Below are positions 39,660 to 47,929 of a DNA stretch of 59,614 nt, in pieces. Below the pieces are notes generated by a model, which had not been told where the DNA came from, searched no databases, and worked only from the letters and a program-made list of their open reading frames with translations. The stretch's first letter is position 1; each line of letters starts with the position of its first letter. The stretch is from Candidatus Dormiibacter spiritus (GTDB lineage Bacteria > Chloroflexota > Dormibacteria > Dormibacterales > Dormibacteraceae): contig QHBT01000028.1 in assembly GCA_003244185.1 (NCBI GenBank), forward strand, positions 1 through 59,614. Reading direction: 5' to 3'. The position numbers and the translations under genes were made by a program.

Positions 39660-40289
39660 CTACGCCGCCGGAGCCACCGCCGTCACGCTCGGCGGCGGCA
39701 CGTAGTTGACTGCCCGCACCTCACCCGCCACAACATCCACCTCCAGCACACCAGCTCGGTCGACCAGCTTGCGGTGCATCTCGCGCTCGTTCTGAGGGCG
39801 ACCGTCCAGCAGGATCCAGGCTGCCTGGAGAGGATCGGCGTGGCTGATCAGCGCCGAAACCTCAGCAGGATGTTCGGCGGCCACTCGCTGCATGACCTGG
39901 AGCACCCGACCGCCCATCACCCGATAGCTCTCATCGCCCGGCAGCAGGCCGCGCCGCGCCTTGTGGACGAACCAGAGGGGCCGGCGGACCGGGATCTGCC
40001 AGTAAGGCACACCCTGGAGATAGCGGCTGAACTCCGCCTCACTCAGCTCTGGGTCGGCGATCAACTCAGCTGGCGCGGCGAGCTGCTGGGCTATCAGTTC
40101 GGCAGTCTCCTGGGCCCGCTCCAGCGGACTGTGGACAATCCGGCTGAGGCCGCTCTGGCTGAGCCGCCGCCCGAGCGCCGCTGACTCCTCGCGGCCCTTC
40201 GCGCTGAGCCGGAAGTTGTCGAGGTGTCCGTACAGCAGGTTGCGAGGGTTCTCCACAGTGGCGTGGCGGATCAGGTAGATGCGAGTCAA
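39660..40289 (-). CDS. Histidine phosphatase family protein
   Basis: 209 residues. The phosphoglycerate mutase-like signature is YLIRHATVE (RHG variant with Ala), with IVHSPLERAQETA (second Arg) and VSALISHADPLQA (second His). It dephosphorylates small phosphorylated metabolites; substrate unknown. It starts at TTG 40289 with TAGGCT 9 nt upstream and opens the leftward run GH1-LLM-ccm. Confidence 0.82.
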   Translation of the reverse strand: MTRIYLIRHATVENPRNLLYGHLDNFRLSAKGREESAALGRRLSQSGLSRIVHSPLERAQETAELIAQQLAAPAELIADPELSEAEFSRYLQGVPYWQIPVRRPLWFVHKARRGLLPGDESYRVMGGRVLQVMQRVAAEHPAEVSALISHADPLQAAWILLDGRPQNEREMHRKLVDRAGVLEVDVVAGEVRAVNYVPPPSVTAVAPAA

Positions 40290-40298
40290 GGCACTCTA

Positions 40299-40304
40299 AG
40301 CCTA
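40299..40304 (-). promoter_or_regulatory. Possible -10 element (TAGGCT) for the histidine phosphatase-ccm operon
   Basis: TAGGCT ends 9 nt before TTG 40289 on the minus strand. Confidence 0.4.
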
Positions 40305-40324
40305 GTTGGCTGCGAGCGGGAGAC

Positions 40325-40330
40325 TATCGT
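40325..40330 (+). promoter_or_regulatory. -10 element (TATCGT) for rarA, leaderless type
   Basis: TATCGT ends 7 nt before ATG 40338; no Shine-Dalgarno sequence. Confidence 0.5.
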
Positions 40331-40337
40331 TCTCGCC

Positions 40338-41618
40338 ATGAGAGAGCAGGGCGAGCTGTTCAGCGATCGGGCCCCTCGCGGCGAGCCAACGCCGCCGGCC
40401 GACGCTGGTCGCCAGGCGGACGCGCCACTGGCCAGCCGGCTGCGGCCGCGGCAATTCTCCGAACTCGAGGGTCAGCAGGAGGTGGTCAGGACGCTGAGCG
40501 AGCTGGCGGGTTCGGGCCGCTTGCCGAGCCTCGTCCTCTGGGGACCGCCTGGGTCGGGTAAGACGACCCTCGCCAGGATCCTGGCCGAGGCGACCGGCGC
40601 CCACCTCCTCAGTGTCAGCGCCGTGACGTCAGGCGTGGCCGACCTGCGCAAAGCTCTCGCCCAGGCGGCAGAAGTGCGCCGCCTCGGCCGCCGGAGCCTG
40701 CTCTTCATCGATGAGCTGCACAGGTTCAACAAGGCGCAGCAGGACGCCATCCTGCCGGCGGTGGAGGACGGCACAGTTACCCTGATCGGCGCCACCACCG
40801 AAAACCCTTCTTTCGAAGTCAACTCACCACTCCTCTCCCGCAGCCGCGTCTTTCGCCTCGAACCGCTCGACCGGGCAGACCTGGCGGCGATCGTAAAGCG
40901 CGGCCTGTTGGAGCTGAGGGCAGAGCTGACGGAGGATGCCGAGAATGCACTCCTGGAGCTCAGCCGAGGTGACGCGCGCGTGGCGCTGAACGCGCTCGAG
41001 GCGGCTCATGCGCTGGCTCGGGGCCGCCGGATCGAGCTGCCTCAAGTCGAGCAGGCGCTCCAGCAACCACACCTTCTCTATGACCGGGCGGGTGACATGC
41101 ACTACGACCTGGCCTCGGCGCTGATCAAGAGCGTCCGGGGCAGCGACCCAGACGCAGCCGTGTACTGGCTGGCCCGGATGCTGGAAGCCGGCGAGGAGGT
41201 GAACTTCGTTGCCCGCCGGCTCGTCCTCTCGGCCGCCGAGGATGTCGGCCTGGCCGACCCTGCGGCGCTGCCCCTGGCGGTGGCGGCTCAGCAGGCGGCG
41301 CACCTGGTCGGGATGCCCGAAGCGGTGCTGCCGCTGTCCGAGGCAGCGATCTACCTGGCCCTCGCAGCCAAGTCCAATTCCGCCTATCGCGCGTATGGCG
41401 CCGCCCGGCAGGCAGTGCAGGAGCACGGCAACCTGCCCGTCCCGCTGCACCTGCGGAACGCCGCCACCTCGCTCATGCGGGAGCTTGGTTACGGAGCCGG
41501 GTATCGCTACGCGCACGATTTCGAGGGCGGGAAAGCCGACCAGCAGCATCTGCCTGACGCACTCAGAGGCCAGCGGTTCTACGAACCGACTCCCCGGGAC
41601 CTGCCAGGACCTGGCTGA
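40338..41618 (+). CDS. rarA: Replication-associated recombination protein A (AAA+ ATPase)
   Basis: 426 residues from ATG 40338. LASRLRPRQFSELEGQQ opens the clamp-loader-like AAA+ domain; Walker A WGPPGSGKTTLA, Walker B LLFIDELHRFNKAQQD, sensor 1 LIGATTENPSFEVNSPLLSR. The C-terminal tetramerisation domain (DLASALIKSVRGSDPDAAVYWLARML) is diagnostic for RarA/MgsA, which acts at stalled replication forks. It is monocistronic and divergent from the histidine phosphatase. Confidence 0.93.
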   Translation: MREQGELFSDRAPRGEPTPPADAGRQADAPLASRLRPRQFSELEGQQEVVRTLSELAGSGRLPSLVLWGPPGSGKTTLARILAEATGAHLLSVSAVTSGVADLRKALAQAAEVRRLGRRSLLFIDELHRFNKAQQDAILPAVEDGTVTLIGATTENPSFEVNSPLLSRSRVFRLEPLDRADLAAIVKRGLLELRAELTEDAENALLELSRGDARVALNALEAAHALARGRRIELPQVEQALQQPHLLYDRAGDMHYDLASALIKSVRGSDPDAAVYWLARMLEAGEEVNFVARRLVLSAAEDVGLADPAALPLAVAAQQAAHLVGMPEAVLPLSEAAIYLALAAKSNSAYRAYGAARQAVQEHGNLPVPLHLRNAATSLMRELGYGAGYRYAHDFEGGKADQQHLPDALRGQRFYEPTPRDLPGPG

Positions 41619-41664
41619 GATTGAGGGCGGCCGGCTATGGGTGGTCCCGGATTGCCTTCGTGGC

Positions 41665-42309
41665 TCAGGCAGGCTCCAGGTCGAAGGTGACCTGGACGAT
41701 CGCTGTGATGTCCGCGTCGCCCGGGTCGAGGTTCAGCTCGGGAGCGGAGTCGGACACTGCCGCCGCCCGCATCATCGCCCGAGGCTGGGGCGGAGGAGTC
41801 GGGCGCAGGTCAGCCTCGGTCACCTCGGCCACAGCTCCCACCCTCAGGCCCAGGGCCCCGGCGTAGGCGACGGCCCGGCGGTGAGCGTCGCGGGCCGCCT
41901 CGGCGCAGGCTTGGGCCCGCGCTGGATGGCTGGGGGACAGCGTCCAGCTCGGTCCGACCACCTCCGCCTCCGCCTGCTGAACTGCCTCCCTCACCAGGCG
42001 TGCGGCCAGTTTGGGGTCGTCGTGGGTGACCATGACGTGGACTGTGGCCCGGTGACCGCGTAGGCGATGCTCCTGGCGTTGAGCGTCCCACTCGCTCTCG
42101 GGCCGCACCGAGACGCCCGAGCTCGACCAGTCCGCGGACTTGAGGCCGACGGCCGTGAAAGCCTCCTCCAGTGCTGCGCTTCGCCTTGCCACCTCTTCCA
42201 GGGCGGCGTCGGGCGTGGCCTCGAGTCGAGTCACGGTCAGCCCGATCGAGTAGCGGTCGGGCCGCCCGCGGGCCATCCCCTCGCCGCGCACAGTGACGGT
42301 TGACGCCAT
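41665..42309 (-). CDS. SIMPL (DUF541) domain protein
   Basis: 214 residues from ATG 42309. The SIMPL core is recognised from TVTVRGEGMARGRPDRYSI, SSGVSVRPE and GHRATVHVMV, followed by ARDAHRRAVAYAGALGLRVG. There is no signal peptide, unlike many periplasmic SIMPL proteins. CAGAAT stands 7 nt before ATG 42309, nearly the -10 pattern. Function is unknown. Confidence 0.78.
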   Translation of the reverse strand: MASTVTVRGEGMARGRPDRYSIGLTVTRLEATPDAALEEVARRSAALEEAFTAVGLKSADWSSSGVSVRPESEWDAQRQEHRLRGHRATVHVMVTHDDPKLAARLVREAVQQAEAEVVGPSWTLSPSHPARAQACAEAARDAHRRAVAYAGALGLRVGAVAEVTEADLRPTPPPQPRAMMRAAAVSDSAPELNLDPGDADITAIVQVTFDLEPA

Positions 42310-42377
42310 GGCAACCATTCTGCGGTTCTCGCGAGGTGGTTGTCAGGCTGCCGGGAGGCCCCTTTCCCTGCCGGCGC

Positions 42378-42383
42378 TAGCAT
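42378..42383 (+). promoter_or_regulatory. -10 element (TAGCAT) for the Ndk-like gene
   Basis: TAGCAT ends 8 nt before GTG 42392. It separates this gene from the divergent SIMPL gene. Confidence 0.45.
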
Positions 42384-42391
42384 GGTCAGCC

Positions 42392-43009
42392 GTGTCAGAA
42401 GCGCTTGTCATCTTCAAACCGGACTCCGCGCACCGTCTGGCCGCGCGCGCAGCTCTCTGGGAGTGGCTCGCCAGCGAGCGCGACTGGAAGCTCCAGGGCC
42501 TCACCTGGTTCCAGCCGCCGCGGGAGTTGGTCGAGAGCCACTACGACTTCCTCGCCGACCGCCCCTTCTTCCCCTGGCTCGTCCAATTCATGACAGCGCT
42601 ACCCGTCCTCGTCGGACGCCTTGAAGCGGAGCCGGAGGCTCTGGTCCAGATGCGTCACGTCCTGGGCGAAACGCAGGTGCCCAAGGCCCGCCCCGGCTCC
42701 TTGCGGGAGCGCTACGGAATCGGCGGCGGCGTCAACGTCATGCACCTTTCCGACGCAGCCGAGACGGGCGCCAAGGAGGTCCAGAATTGGAGCCGCTTCG
42801 TGAGCCTGGACGCCATCCAGCCACCCGAGGCAAACGACGGCCGGCCGGACCACACCTTCCACCTTCGCTCACTGGCCGGGCAATACAGCGCCGGAGTACA
42901 CCGGGAGCTGGCGGCTGCGGAAATCCGGCGGCTGCTCGCTGAGGAGAGTGATCTCAGCCCTGAGCAGCTGTCGAGCCTCGGCCGGATAGTGCTGGCTGCG
43001 TTCGAGTAG
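42392..43009 (+). CDS. Nucleoside diphosphate kinase-like protein with C-terminal extension
   Basis: 205 residues; the first 140 match Ndk: ALVIFKPDSAHR at the start, DRPFFPWLVQFMTALPV, RHVLGETQVPKARPGSLRERYG and the catalytic His in NVMHLSDAAETGAKEV. Ndk transfers gamma-phosphate between nucleotides via that His. The usual HGSD is HLSD. About 65 further residues (THFH-like DHTFHLRSLAGQYSAGVHRE and a helical end) have no counterpart in ordinary Ndk. I saw no other Ndk in the window, so this may be a specialised paralogue or the organism's own form. Confidence 0.75.
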   Translation: MSEALVIFKPDSAHRLAARAALWEWLASERDWKLQGLTWFQPPRELVESHYDFLADRPFFPWLVQFMTALPVLVGRLEAEPEALVQMRHVLGETQVPKARPGSLRERYGIGGGVNVMHLSDAAETGAKEVQNWSRFVSLDAIQPPEANDGRPDHTFHLRSLAGQYSAGVHRELAAAEIRRLLAEESDLSPEQLSSLGRIVLAAFE

Positions 43010-43028
43010 CAGCTCCGCTGGCTCGGCT

Positions 43029-43589
43029 TCAGGCTCCGGCTGGGGCCTCAGGCTCCGGTTTGGACTTCGGGCTGGCCCAATCGGGAGGCGCGGCCCGCAC
43101 GGTCACGGTGTTGCTGAAGAGTGAGATGTTGGGGATCACTATGAGCGCGCCGTCCTCGCCTCGCAGGTAGGTGGTGCGCATGCGCACCTCCTCCACCCGA
43201 CCGGTCGCCCCGCCCGTCTCCAACAGCTCGCCGACCACGACGTTCCGCTCCAGCAGAACGTAGAAGCCGGCGACATAGCTCTTGAAGATGTCCTGCAGGC
43301 CCAGGCTGGTCACGAAAGCCGCGACCAGCAGCCCGGTCAGGCCGGCAGCAGCATTTCCCAGCGAGAGGGAGATGAACTCGAAGACACCGAGCCCGATCAG
43401 CCCCGCGTAGACGGCGCGCTCGGTGAGCAGTGCCATGTCGGGCCTGATGTGCCGGCGAGTCAGGGCGCGACGCAGTATGCGCCGGGTGAGCAGCGCCAGC
43501 AGGTAGATGAGGGCTAGGACCAGCAGCCCCGAGAGGACCTGCCGGACCGGCGCCAGCGCCTGCGAGTTCCAGTACCAGTCAGGGTTCAA
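43029..43589 (-). CDS. Small MscS-family mechanosensitive channel
   Basis: 186 residues. One or two N-terminal helices, then VYAGLIGLGVFEFIS and the pore helix region AAAGLTGLLVAAFVTSLGLQDIFKSYVAG, which matches MscS TM3, followed by the beta domain (NVVVGELLETGGATGRVEEV, YLRGEDGALIVIPNISLFS). It gates under membrane tension. It is shorter than E. coli MscS (286) and lacks most of the cytoplasmic vestibule, ending in a Pro/Lys tail. TTG 43589 follows bL25 by 41 bp. Confidence 0.8.
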   Translation of the reverse strand: MNPDWYWNSQALAPVRQVLSGLLVLALIYLLALLTRRILRRALTRRHIRPDMALLTERAVYAGLIGLGVFEFISLSLGNAAAGLTGLLVAAFVTSLGLQDIFKSYVAGFYVLLERNVVVGELLETGGATGRVEEVRMRTTYLRGEDGALIVIPNISLFSNTVTVRAAPPDWASPKSKPEPEAPAGA

Positions 43590-43630
43590 GACCGCCGGCG
43601 CCGGTCCGGCCGGCCTGAAGATCGAGGGGA

Positions 43631-44290
43631 CTATTCGGCCCCTTCCGGAGACTGGTCGCCGGCCGGCTCTTCTTCGGCCGCCTCGGCCGGCTCTTCGGCC
43701 TGGCCTTCCGCGGCTTCTTCGGCGGCCAGCTCGGCGACCATGTCGCGGCGCGCCGTCAGCTTGACCACCATCTCATCGGGATCATCGACGACACTCACTC
43801 CTTGAGGGAGCCGCAGTTCGCCCACCCGGATGCCCTCGTCGATTTCCTGCAGGCCCGAGATATCGACATCGACGACGTCCGGGATGTCAGTGGGCAGGCA
43901 CTCGACCTTGAGGTTGTGAAGCACGTGCAGGACGTCGGCGTCGCCGGCATCGACCAGGGCCGGGAGGCCGCTCACCGTCACTGGCACCTCCACCTGCAGC
44001 TTCTCCCGCAGGCTGACCTGGTGAAAATCGACGTGGACGACGTGGTGCCAGCGAGGCGAATGCTGGATCTCCTTGACCAGGACCTTGTGCGGTCTTCCGT
44101 CGTCGATTACCAAGTCGATCAACGACGTTCGTCCCACCCTGGCGAAGACCCTTCCGAAGTCGCGCGCGTCGAGCTGCAGGTTGAAGGCCTTGGTGCGGTG
44201 GCCGTAGAGGACGGCGGGCAGCAGGCCCTGATGGCGGAGCTTGCGGCTGGCCTTGCCCAGGCTGTCCCGCGTGTTGGCATTCAGTTGCAT
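43631..44290 (-). CDS. rplY: 50S ribosomal protein bL25/general stress protein Ctc
   Basis: 219 residues. The N-terminal 5S-rRNA-binding domain shows GKASRKLRHQGLLPAVLYGH and the second beta domain VEVPVTVSGLPALVDAGDADVLHVLHNLKVECLPTDIP. The acidic tail (AEEAAEGQAEEPAEAAEEEP) is typical of the long Ctc form. A GGAG Shine-Dalgarno lies 6 nt before ATG 44290, so this gene has a leader. It binds 5S rRNA in the central protuberance. Confidence 0.93.
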   Translation of the reverse strand: MQLNANTRDSLGKASRKLRHQGLLPAVLYGHRTKAFNLQLDARDFGRVFARVGRTSLIDLVIDDGRPHKVLVKEIQHSPRWHHVVHVDFHQVSLREKLQVEVPVTVSGLPALVDAGDADVLHVLHNLKVECLPTDIPDVVDVDISGLQEIDEGIRVGELRLPQGVSVVDDPDEMVVKLTARRDMVAELAAEEAAEGQAEEPAEAAEEEPAGDQSPEGAE

Positions 44291-44393
44291 ACGGTCTCCA
44301 AGAGTGAGTCAAGTCGCCTTTCAGCGGGCGCGAGTATCATCTGCAGTGCGCGAAACAAAACGCTGTTGCCGCGCGTTCAAGTTTAGCAACTCA

Positions 44394-45755
44394 ATGCGAA
44401 AAATCACCAGAATCTACGTTCTCGTCGCACTCAACCTGGTGGCTCTCATCGCCCTCGGCGGTTCCCTCCTGCTAACTGCTGACCGCGAGAGCAGCCGTGC
44501 CCAAGCCCAGTTTGAGCAGAACCGCGCGCGTCTGAGCGCCGCGCTGCAGCAGGCGCAGGCGCAGGGCTACTCGGCCGCGGACCTTCAGCCCTTCGCCGGC
44601 GCGCTCTCAGGTATGGACCACAGCCAAGCGCCCTCCTGGCCACCGGCTCGGGTTCAATTCTTTCGATCCAATGCCACCACAGCGGATCAGCTGAACAGCC
44701 AGCTGACTGTGCGTGAGCGTCAGCTGCTCGAATCGGCTCAGAGCGACGCTGCCAACCAGATCAAGACCGACCAGGCCGCCCTGGCCAACAGCCAGGCGAT
44801 CGGCGTCGACCCGGCTGACATGACTCCCCTGCAGCAGCAGCTGGACGGCGCGGTGAAGGAGCAGGGCGCTGCTCACACCATCACCGACTACCGCAAGGTG
44901 TCGGCCGACGCCCAGGCACTCAACAACGACATCGCCACCCTGGCCGCCAACCAGGCCAAGGAGAACGACGCCATCCAAACGGCGGCCGCCGATCTGAAGG
45001 GCAAGACCGCCGGCAATCTGGACGCCATCCACAAGGCCGGCCAGGACGCTCTGACCGAGGGCCGCAACAACGCGACGGCAGCCGCCTACCTGAACAAGCC
45101 CAGCCCCTTCAAGGGCTGGAACGCTGTCAACTCGGCTTACGCGAAGCTCGAGAAATACGCCGCCAAGCTTGGCTCAGGCAACGTGGATGAGGCAGCCGTG
45201 GCTGCCGCCGCCCTCCAGCGCTACAACCTCCAGATCCACGACGGGCTCTTCAGCAATCTGCCCCCGAAGGCGATCCTGATGCAGCATGACGCCCAGCAGC
45301 TGTGGGCTTACGAGAACGGCCAGGAGGTCCGCTCCACTCAGATCACCACCGGCCGGCCGGCTCTGCCCACCGACATCGGCCCCATGAAGGTGCTCAGCAA
45401 GTCACATCCGTGGAAGATGCACTCGCCCTGGCCGAAGGGGTCGCCCTACTGGTACCCGGACACGATGGTTCAGTACGTGCTCTGGTTCACCAATACGGGT
45501 GAAGGCCTCCACGACGCGCCCTGGCAGGGCTGCTGCTGGGGCCCCGGCTCCGAGAACAACGAGTCGCTCGCCAGCCATGGCTGCATTCACGTGCCCTACG
45601 ACACCGAGGTCTGGATGTTCAACTGGGCGCCCGAAGGCACGCCAGTGATCTTCTACCCGGGGGATGGCAGCCCCGTCCAGAACCAGCTCGCTCAGATCAC
45701 CACCGACGACAAGGGCAATCCGCTGAGCGGTCCTGGCGGCGCCCGCGGTATTTAG
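44394..45755 (+). CDS. L,D-transpeptidase (YkuD domain) with long coiled-coil stalk
   Basis: 453 residues. An N-terminal signal anchor (IYVLVALNLVALIALGGSLLL) leads to about 250 residues of Ala/Gln-rich helical sequence (coiled-coil stalk), then a YkuD catalytic domain: QQLWAYENGQEVRSTQITTGR and the active site SHGCIHVPY (Cys with His). Such enzymes form 3-3 peptidoglycan cross-links or attach proteins to the wall outside the membrane. The stalk may span the wall. ATG 44394 has no clear Shine-Dalgarno site. A hairpin follows the stop. Confidence 0.88.
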   Translation: MRKITRIYVLVALNLVALIALGGSLLLTADRESSRAQAQFEQNRARLSAALQQAQAQGYSAADLQPFAGALSGMDHSQAPSWPPARVQFFRSNATTADQLNSQLTVRERQLLESAQSDAANQIKTDQAALANSQAIGVDPADMTPLQQQLDGAVKEQGAAHTITDYRKVSADAQALNNDIATLAANQAKENDAIQTAAADLKGKTAGNLDAIHKAGQDALTEGRNNATAAAYLNKPSPFKGWNAVNSAYAKLEKYAAKLGSGNVDEAAVAAAALQRYNLQIHDGLFSNLPPKAILMQHDAQQLWAYENGQEVRSTQITTGRPALPTDIGPMKVLSKSHPWKMHSPWPKGSPYWYPDTMVQYVLWFTNTGEGLHDAPWQGCCWGPGSENNESLASHGCIHVPYDTEVWMFNWAPEGTPVIFYPGDGSPVQNQLAQITTDDKGNPLSGPGGARGI

Positions 45756-45775
45756 GGAGACGGTAACCGGTCTCC
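45756..45775. terminator. Hairpin between the L,D-transpeptidase and the mutase small subunit
   Basis: GGAGAC and GTCTCC with inner GGT/ACC pairing, beginning at the base after the stop codon. Located between convergent genes, so probably a shared terminator; no U-run. Confidence 0.5.
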
Positions 45776-45788
45776 GCCGGCGCTGATC

Positions 45789-46226
45789 CTAGCGGGCGGG
45801 GAAGCGGTTGCGCAGCCAGTCGATGATCGACTGCAGCGGGGCGCCCGGCGTGAAGATCTCAGCCACCCCCTGCTTCTTCAACTCGACTATGTCGTCCTCG
45901 GGCACTATGCCCCCACCGAAGACCACTATGTCCTCGGCCCTTCGCCTCCTCAGCTCTTCGACCACTGCGGGAAAGAGGGTCATGTGCGCGCCCGAGTGGA
46001 GCGAGAGACCGATTACCTGAGCGTCCTCCTGCAGGGCGGCCTCGACAACCATTTGCGGGGTTTGCCGCAGGCCCGTGTAGATGATCTCGAAGCCGGCGTC
46101 GCGCAGGGCTCGGGCAACCACCTTCACGCCGCGGTCATGTCCGTCCAGGCCCACTTTGGCCAGCACTATCCTGACTGGTCGAGCGGGCTCCTCGACCTGC
46201 GCGCCGGCGGCCGCCACCTCGCTCAA
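45789..46226 (-). CDS. icmB: B12-binding small subunit of an acyl-CoA mutase
   Basis: 145 residues. The cobalamin-binding signature is [26 protein letters not shown] (DxHxxG), followed by [10 protein letters not shown] (SxL) and [12 protein letters not shown] (GG). It binds adenosylcobalamin for the separate large subunit, whose stop it overlaps by 4 bp. Small subunits of this size serve isobutyryl-CoA mutase and split methylmalonyl-CoA mutases; the large-subunit residues favour the former. Confidence 0.85.
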   Translation of the reverse strand: MSEVAAAGAQVEEPARPVRIVLAKVGLDGHDRGVKVVARALRDAGFEIIYTGLRQTPQMVVEAALQEDAQVIGLSLHSGAHMTLFPAVVEELRRRRAEDIVVFGGGIVPEDDIVELKKQGVAEIFTPGAPLQSIIDWLRNRFPAR

Positions 46227-47875
46227 ATCACAGCCTTCTCGGTGTAGAGGCCGAAGACGTCAACCATGGCGCCCATGATCTCCCCCTCCGTGCAGTAGGC
46301 GCGGACGGCGTCGAGAATGTAGGGCATCAGGTTCTCACTCGGCGAGGCGGCTGCCTTGCGCAGCTCAGTCACCGCCTTTGCGGCCCGCGCCTGATCTCGT
46401 CGGCGGCGAACTTCACGAACGCGCTCCACCTGTTCCTGTTCCAGGCGGGGCGGGATGCGGAGGATCTCGATCTCGTCCTCCTCATTGCCGGCGGTGAACT
46501 CGTTCACGCCCACTATGAGGCGCTGGCGCGTCTCCAGCTCCTGCTGATGGCGGAAAGCGGCGTCCGCGATCTCCTTCTGCATGAAGCCCGCCTCGATGGC
46601 CGGGATGACGCCGCCGTAGGCGTCGATCCGCTCGAAGTACGCCTCCGCCTCCGCCTCCATCCGGTCGGTCAGCGCCTCGACGAAGTAGGAGCCGCCAAGC
46701 GGGTCGACAGTGTTGGCGACCCCGCTCTCGAAAGCGAGCATCTGCTGCGTGCGAAGCGCTATGCGAGCGGACTTGTCAGTGGGCAAACCCAGAACCTCAT
46801 CCATGGCGTTCGTGTGCAGCGACTGGGTCCCCCCGAGCACCGCTGAGAGCGCCTCGATGGCCGTCCGGGCGACGTTCAGCTCCGGTTGCTGGGCAGTGAG
46901 TGAAACGCCTGCCGTCTGCGTGTGAAAGCGGAGCTTCAAGGAGCGTTCGTCCTGGGCGCCGTAGCGGTCCCGCAGGTGACGAGCCCAGATGCGGCGCGCG
47001 GCGCGGAACTTCGCTATCTCCTCGAAGAAGTCTATGTGCGCGTCAAAGAAGTACGCCAGCCGTGGCGCGAAGTCATCGATCTTCAGACCTCGTTCGAGGC
47101 ACGCGTCGACGTAGGCGAAGCCGTCAGCAAGCGTGAACGCAAGCTCCTGAGCAGCTGTCGAGCCCGCTTCCCGGATGTGATAACCGGAGATGGAGACCGT
47201 GTTCCAGCGCGGCACCTCCTTGGCGCAGTACTCGATCGAATCGACCACCAGCCGCATCGAGGGCTCGGGCGGGAAGATGAACTCCTTCTGAGCGATGAAC
47301 TCCTTCAGGATGTCGTTCTGGAGCGTGCCGTTCAGCTGCTTCATCGACGCGCCCTGTTTCTCGGCCACCGCCAGGTACATGCAGAGCAGAACAGCGGCAG
47401 GTGAATTGATAGTCATCGAGGTAGAGACCTGAGCCAGCGGTATGCCCCGGAACAGCGTCTCCATGTCGTCCAGGGAGTCAATCGCCACGCCGCAGTGACC
47501 GATCTCGCCCCGGCTGGTGGGAGCGTCAGAGTCCTGGCCCATCAGGGTTGGCATGTCAAACGCCACCGAGAGCCCTGTCTGACCGTTCTCCAGCAGGTAG
47601 TTGTACCGTCGGTTGGTTTCAGCCGCGGTTGCGAAGCCCGCGAACTGGCGCATCGTCCAGAGCCTGCCGCGATAGCCGGCGGCGTGAATGCCCCGCGTAT
47701 AGGGAAACTCGCCCGGCAGCTCCTCCGGCCCGTCAGCCGGCGAAGCTGAGGTGTAGAGAGGCTCGATCTCCGCTCCCGAAACTGTTGTGGCGCTCACGCC
47801 ATCACTACGCTTCGGCGCTGCCTCGAACTGCCGCTGCCACTCAGCGAACGTCTCCTTCGCGTAGCGAACCTTCAC
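46223..47875 (-). CDS. icmA: Acyl-CoA mutase large subunit, isobutyryl-CoA mutase type
   Basis: 550 residues. It has the B12 mutase TIM barrel ([77 protein letters not shown]). Substrate-choosing positions are Phe78 (RQF; Tyr in methylmalonyl-CoA mutase) and Gln196 (FIAQKE; Arg there). The Phe/Gln pair, with identical 118-residue spacing, is that of isobutyryl-CoA mutase, which interconverts isobutyryl- and n-butyryl-CoA. Automated naming would probably call it methylmalonyl-CoA mutase. GTG 47875 has TACAGT 7 nt upstream. MeaB lies directly upstream. Confidence 0.85.
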   Translation of the reverse strand: MKVRYAKETFAEWQRQFEAAPKRSDGVSATTVSGAEIEPLYTSASPADGPEELPGEFPYTRGIHAAGYRGRLWTMRQFAGFATAAETNRRYNYLLENGQTGLSVAFDMPTLMGQDSDAPTSRGEIGHCGVAIDSLDDMETLFRGIPLAQVSTSMTINSPAAVLLCMYLAVAEKQGASMKQLNGTLQNDILKEFIAQKEFIFPPEPSMRLVVDSIEYCAKEVPRWNTVSISGYHIREAGSTAAQELAFTLADGFAYVDACLERGLKIDDFAPRLAYFFDAHIDFFEEIAKFRAARRIWARHLRDRYGAQDERSLKLRFHTQTAGVSLTAQQPELNVARTAIEALSAVLGGTQSLHTNAMDEVLGLPTDKSARIALRTQQMLAFESGVANTVDPLGGSYFVEALTDRMEAEAEAYFERIDAYGGVIPAIEAGFMQKEIADAAFRHQQELETRQRLIVGVNEFTAGNEEDEIEILRIPPRLEQEQVERVREVRRRRDQARAAKAVTELRKAAASPSENLMPYILDAVRAYCTEGEIMGAMVDVFGLYTEKAVI

Positions 47876-47882
47876 GCTTCGG

Positions 47883-47888
47883 ACTGTA
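47883..47888 (-). promoter_or_regulatory. -10 element (TACAGT) for the mutase genes, leaderless type
   Basis: TACAGT ends 7 nt before GTG 47875, inside the 54-bp gap after meaB. Confidence 0.5.
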
Positions 47889-47929
47889 CCAATCGGCCTG
47901 CGCCGCCTTGTTGCGGGAACAGCCCTGAT

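Noticed and set aside
46223..47875. Naming the mutase methylmalonyl-CoA mutase
   Set aside because: The two substrate-determining residues are Phe and Gln rather than Tyr and Arg, and no epimerase or propionyl-CoA carboxylase gene is nearby.
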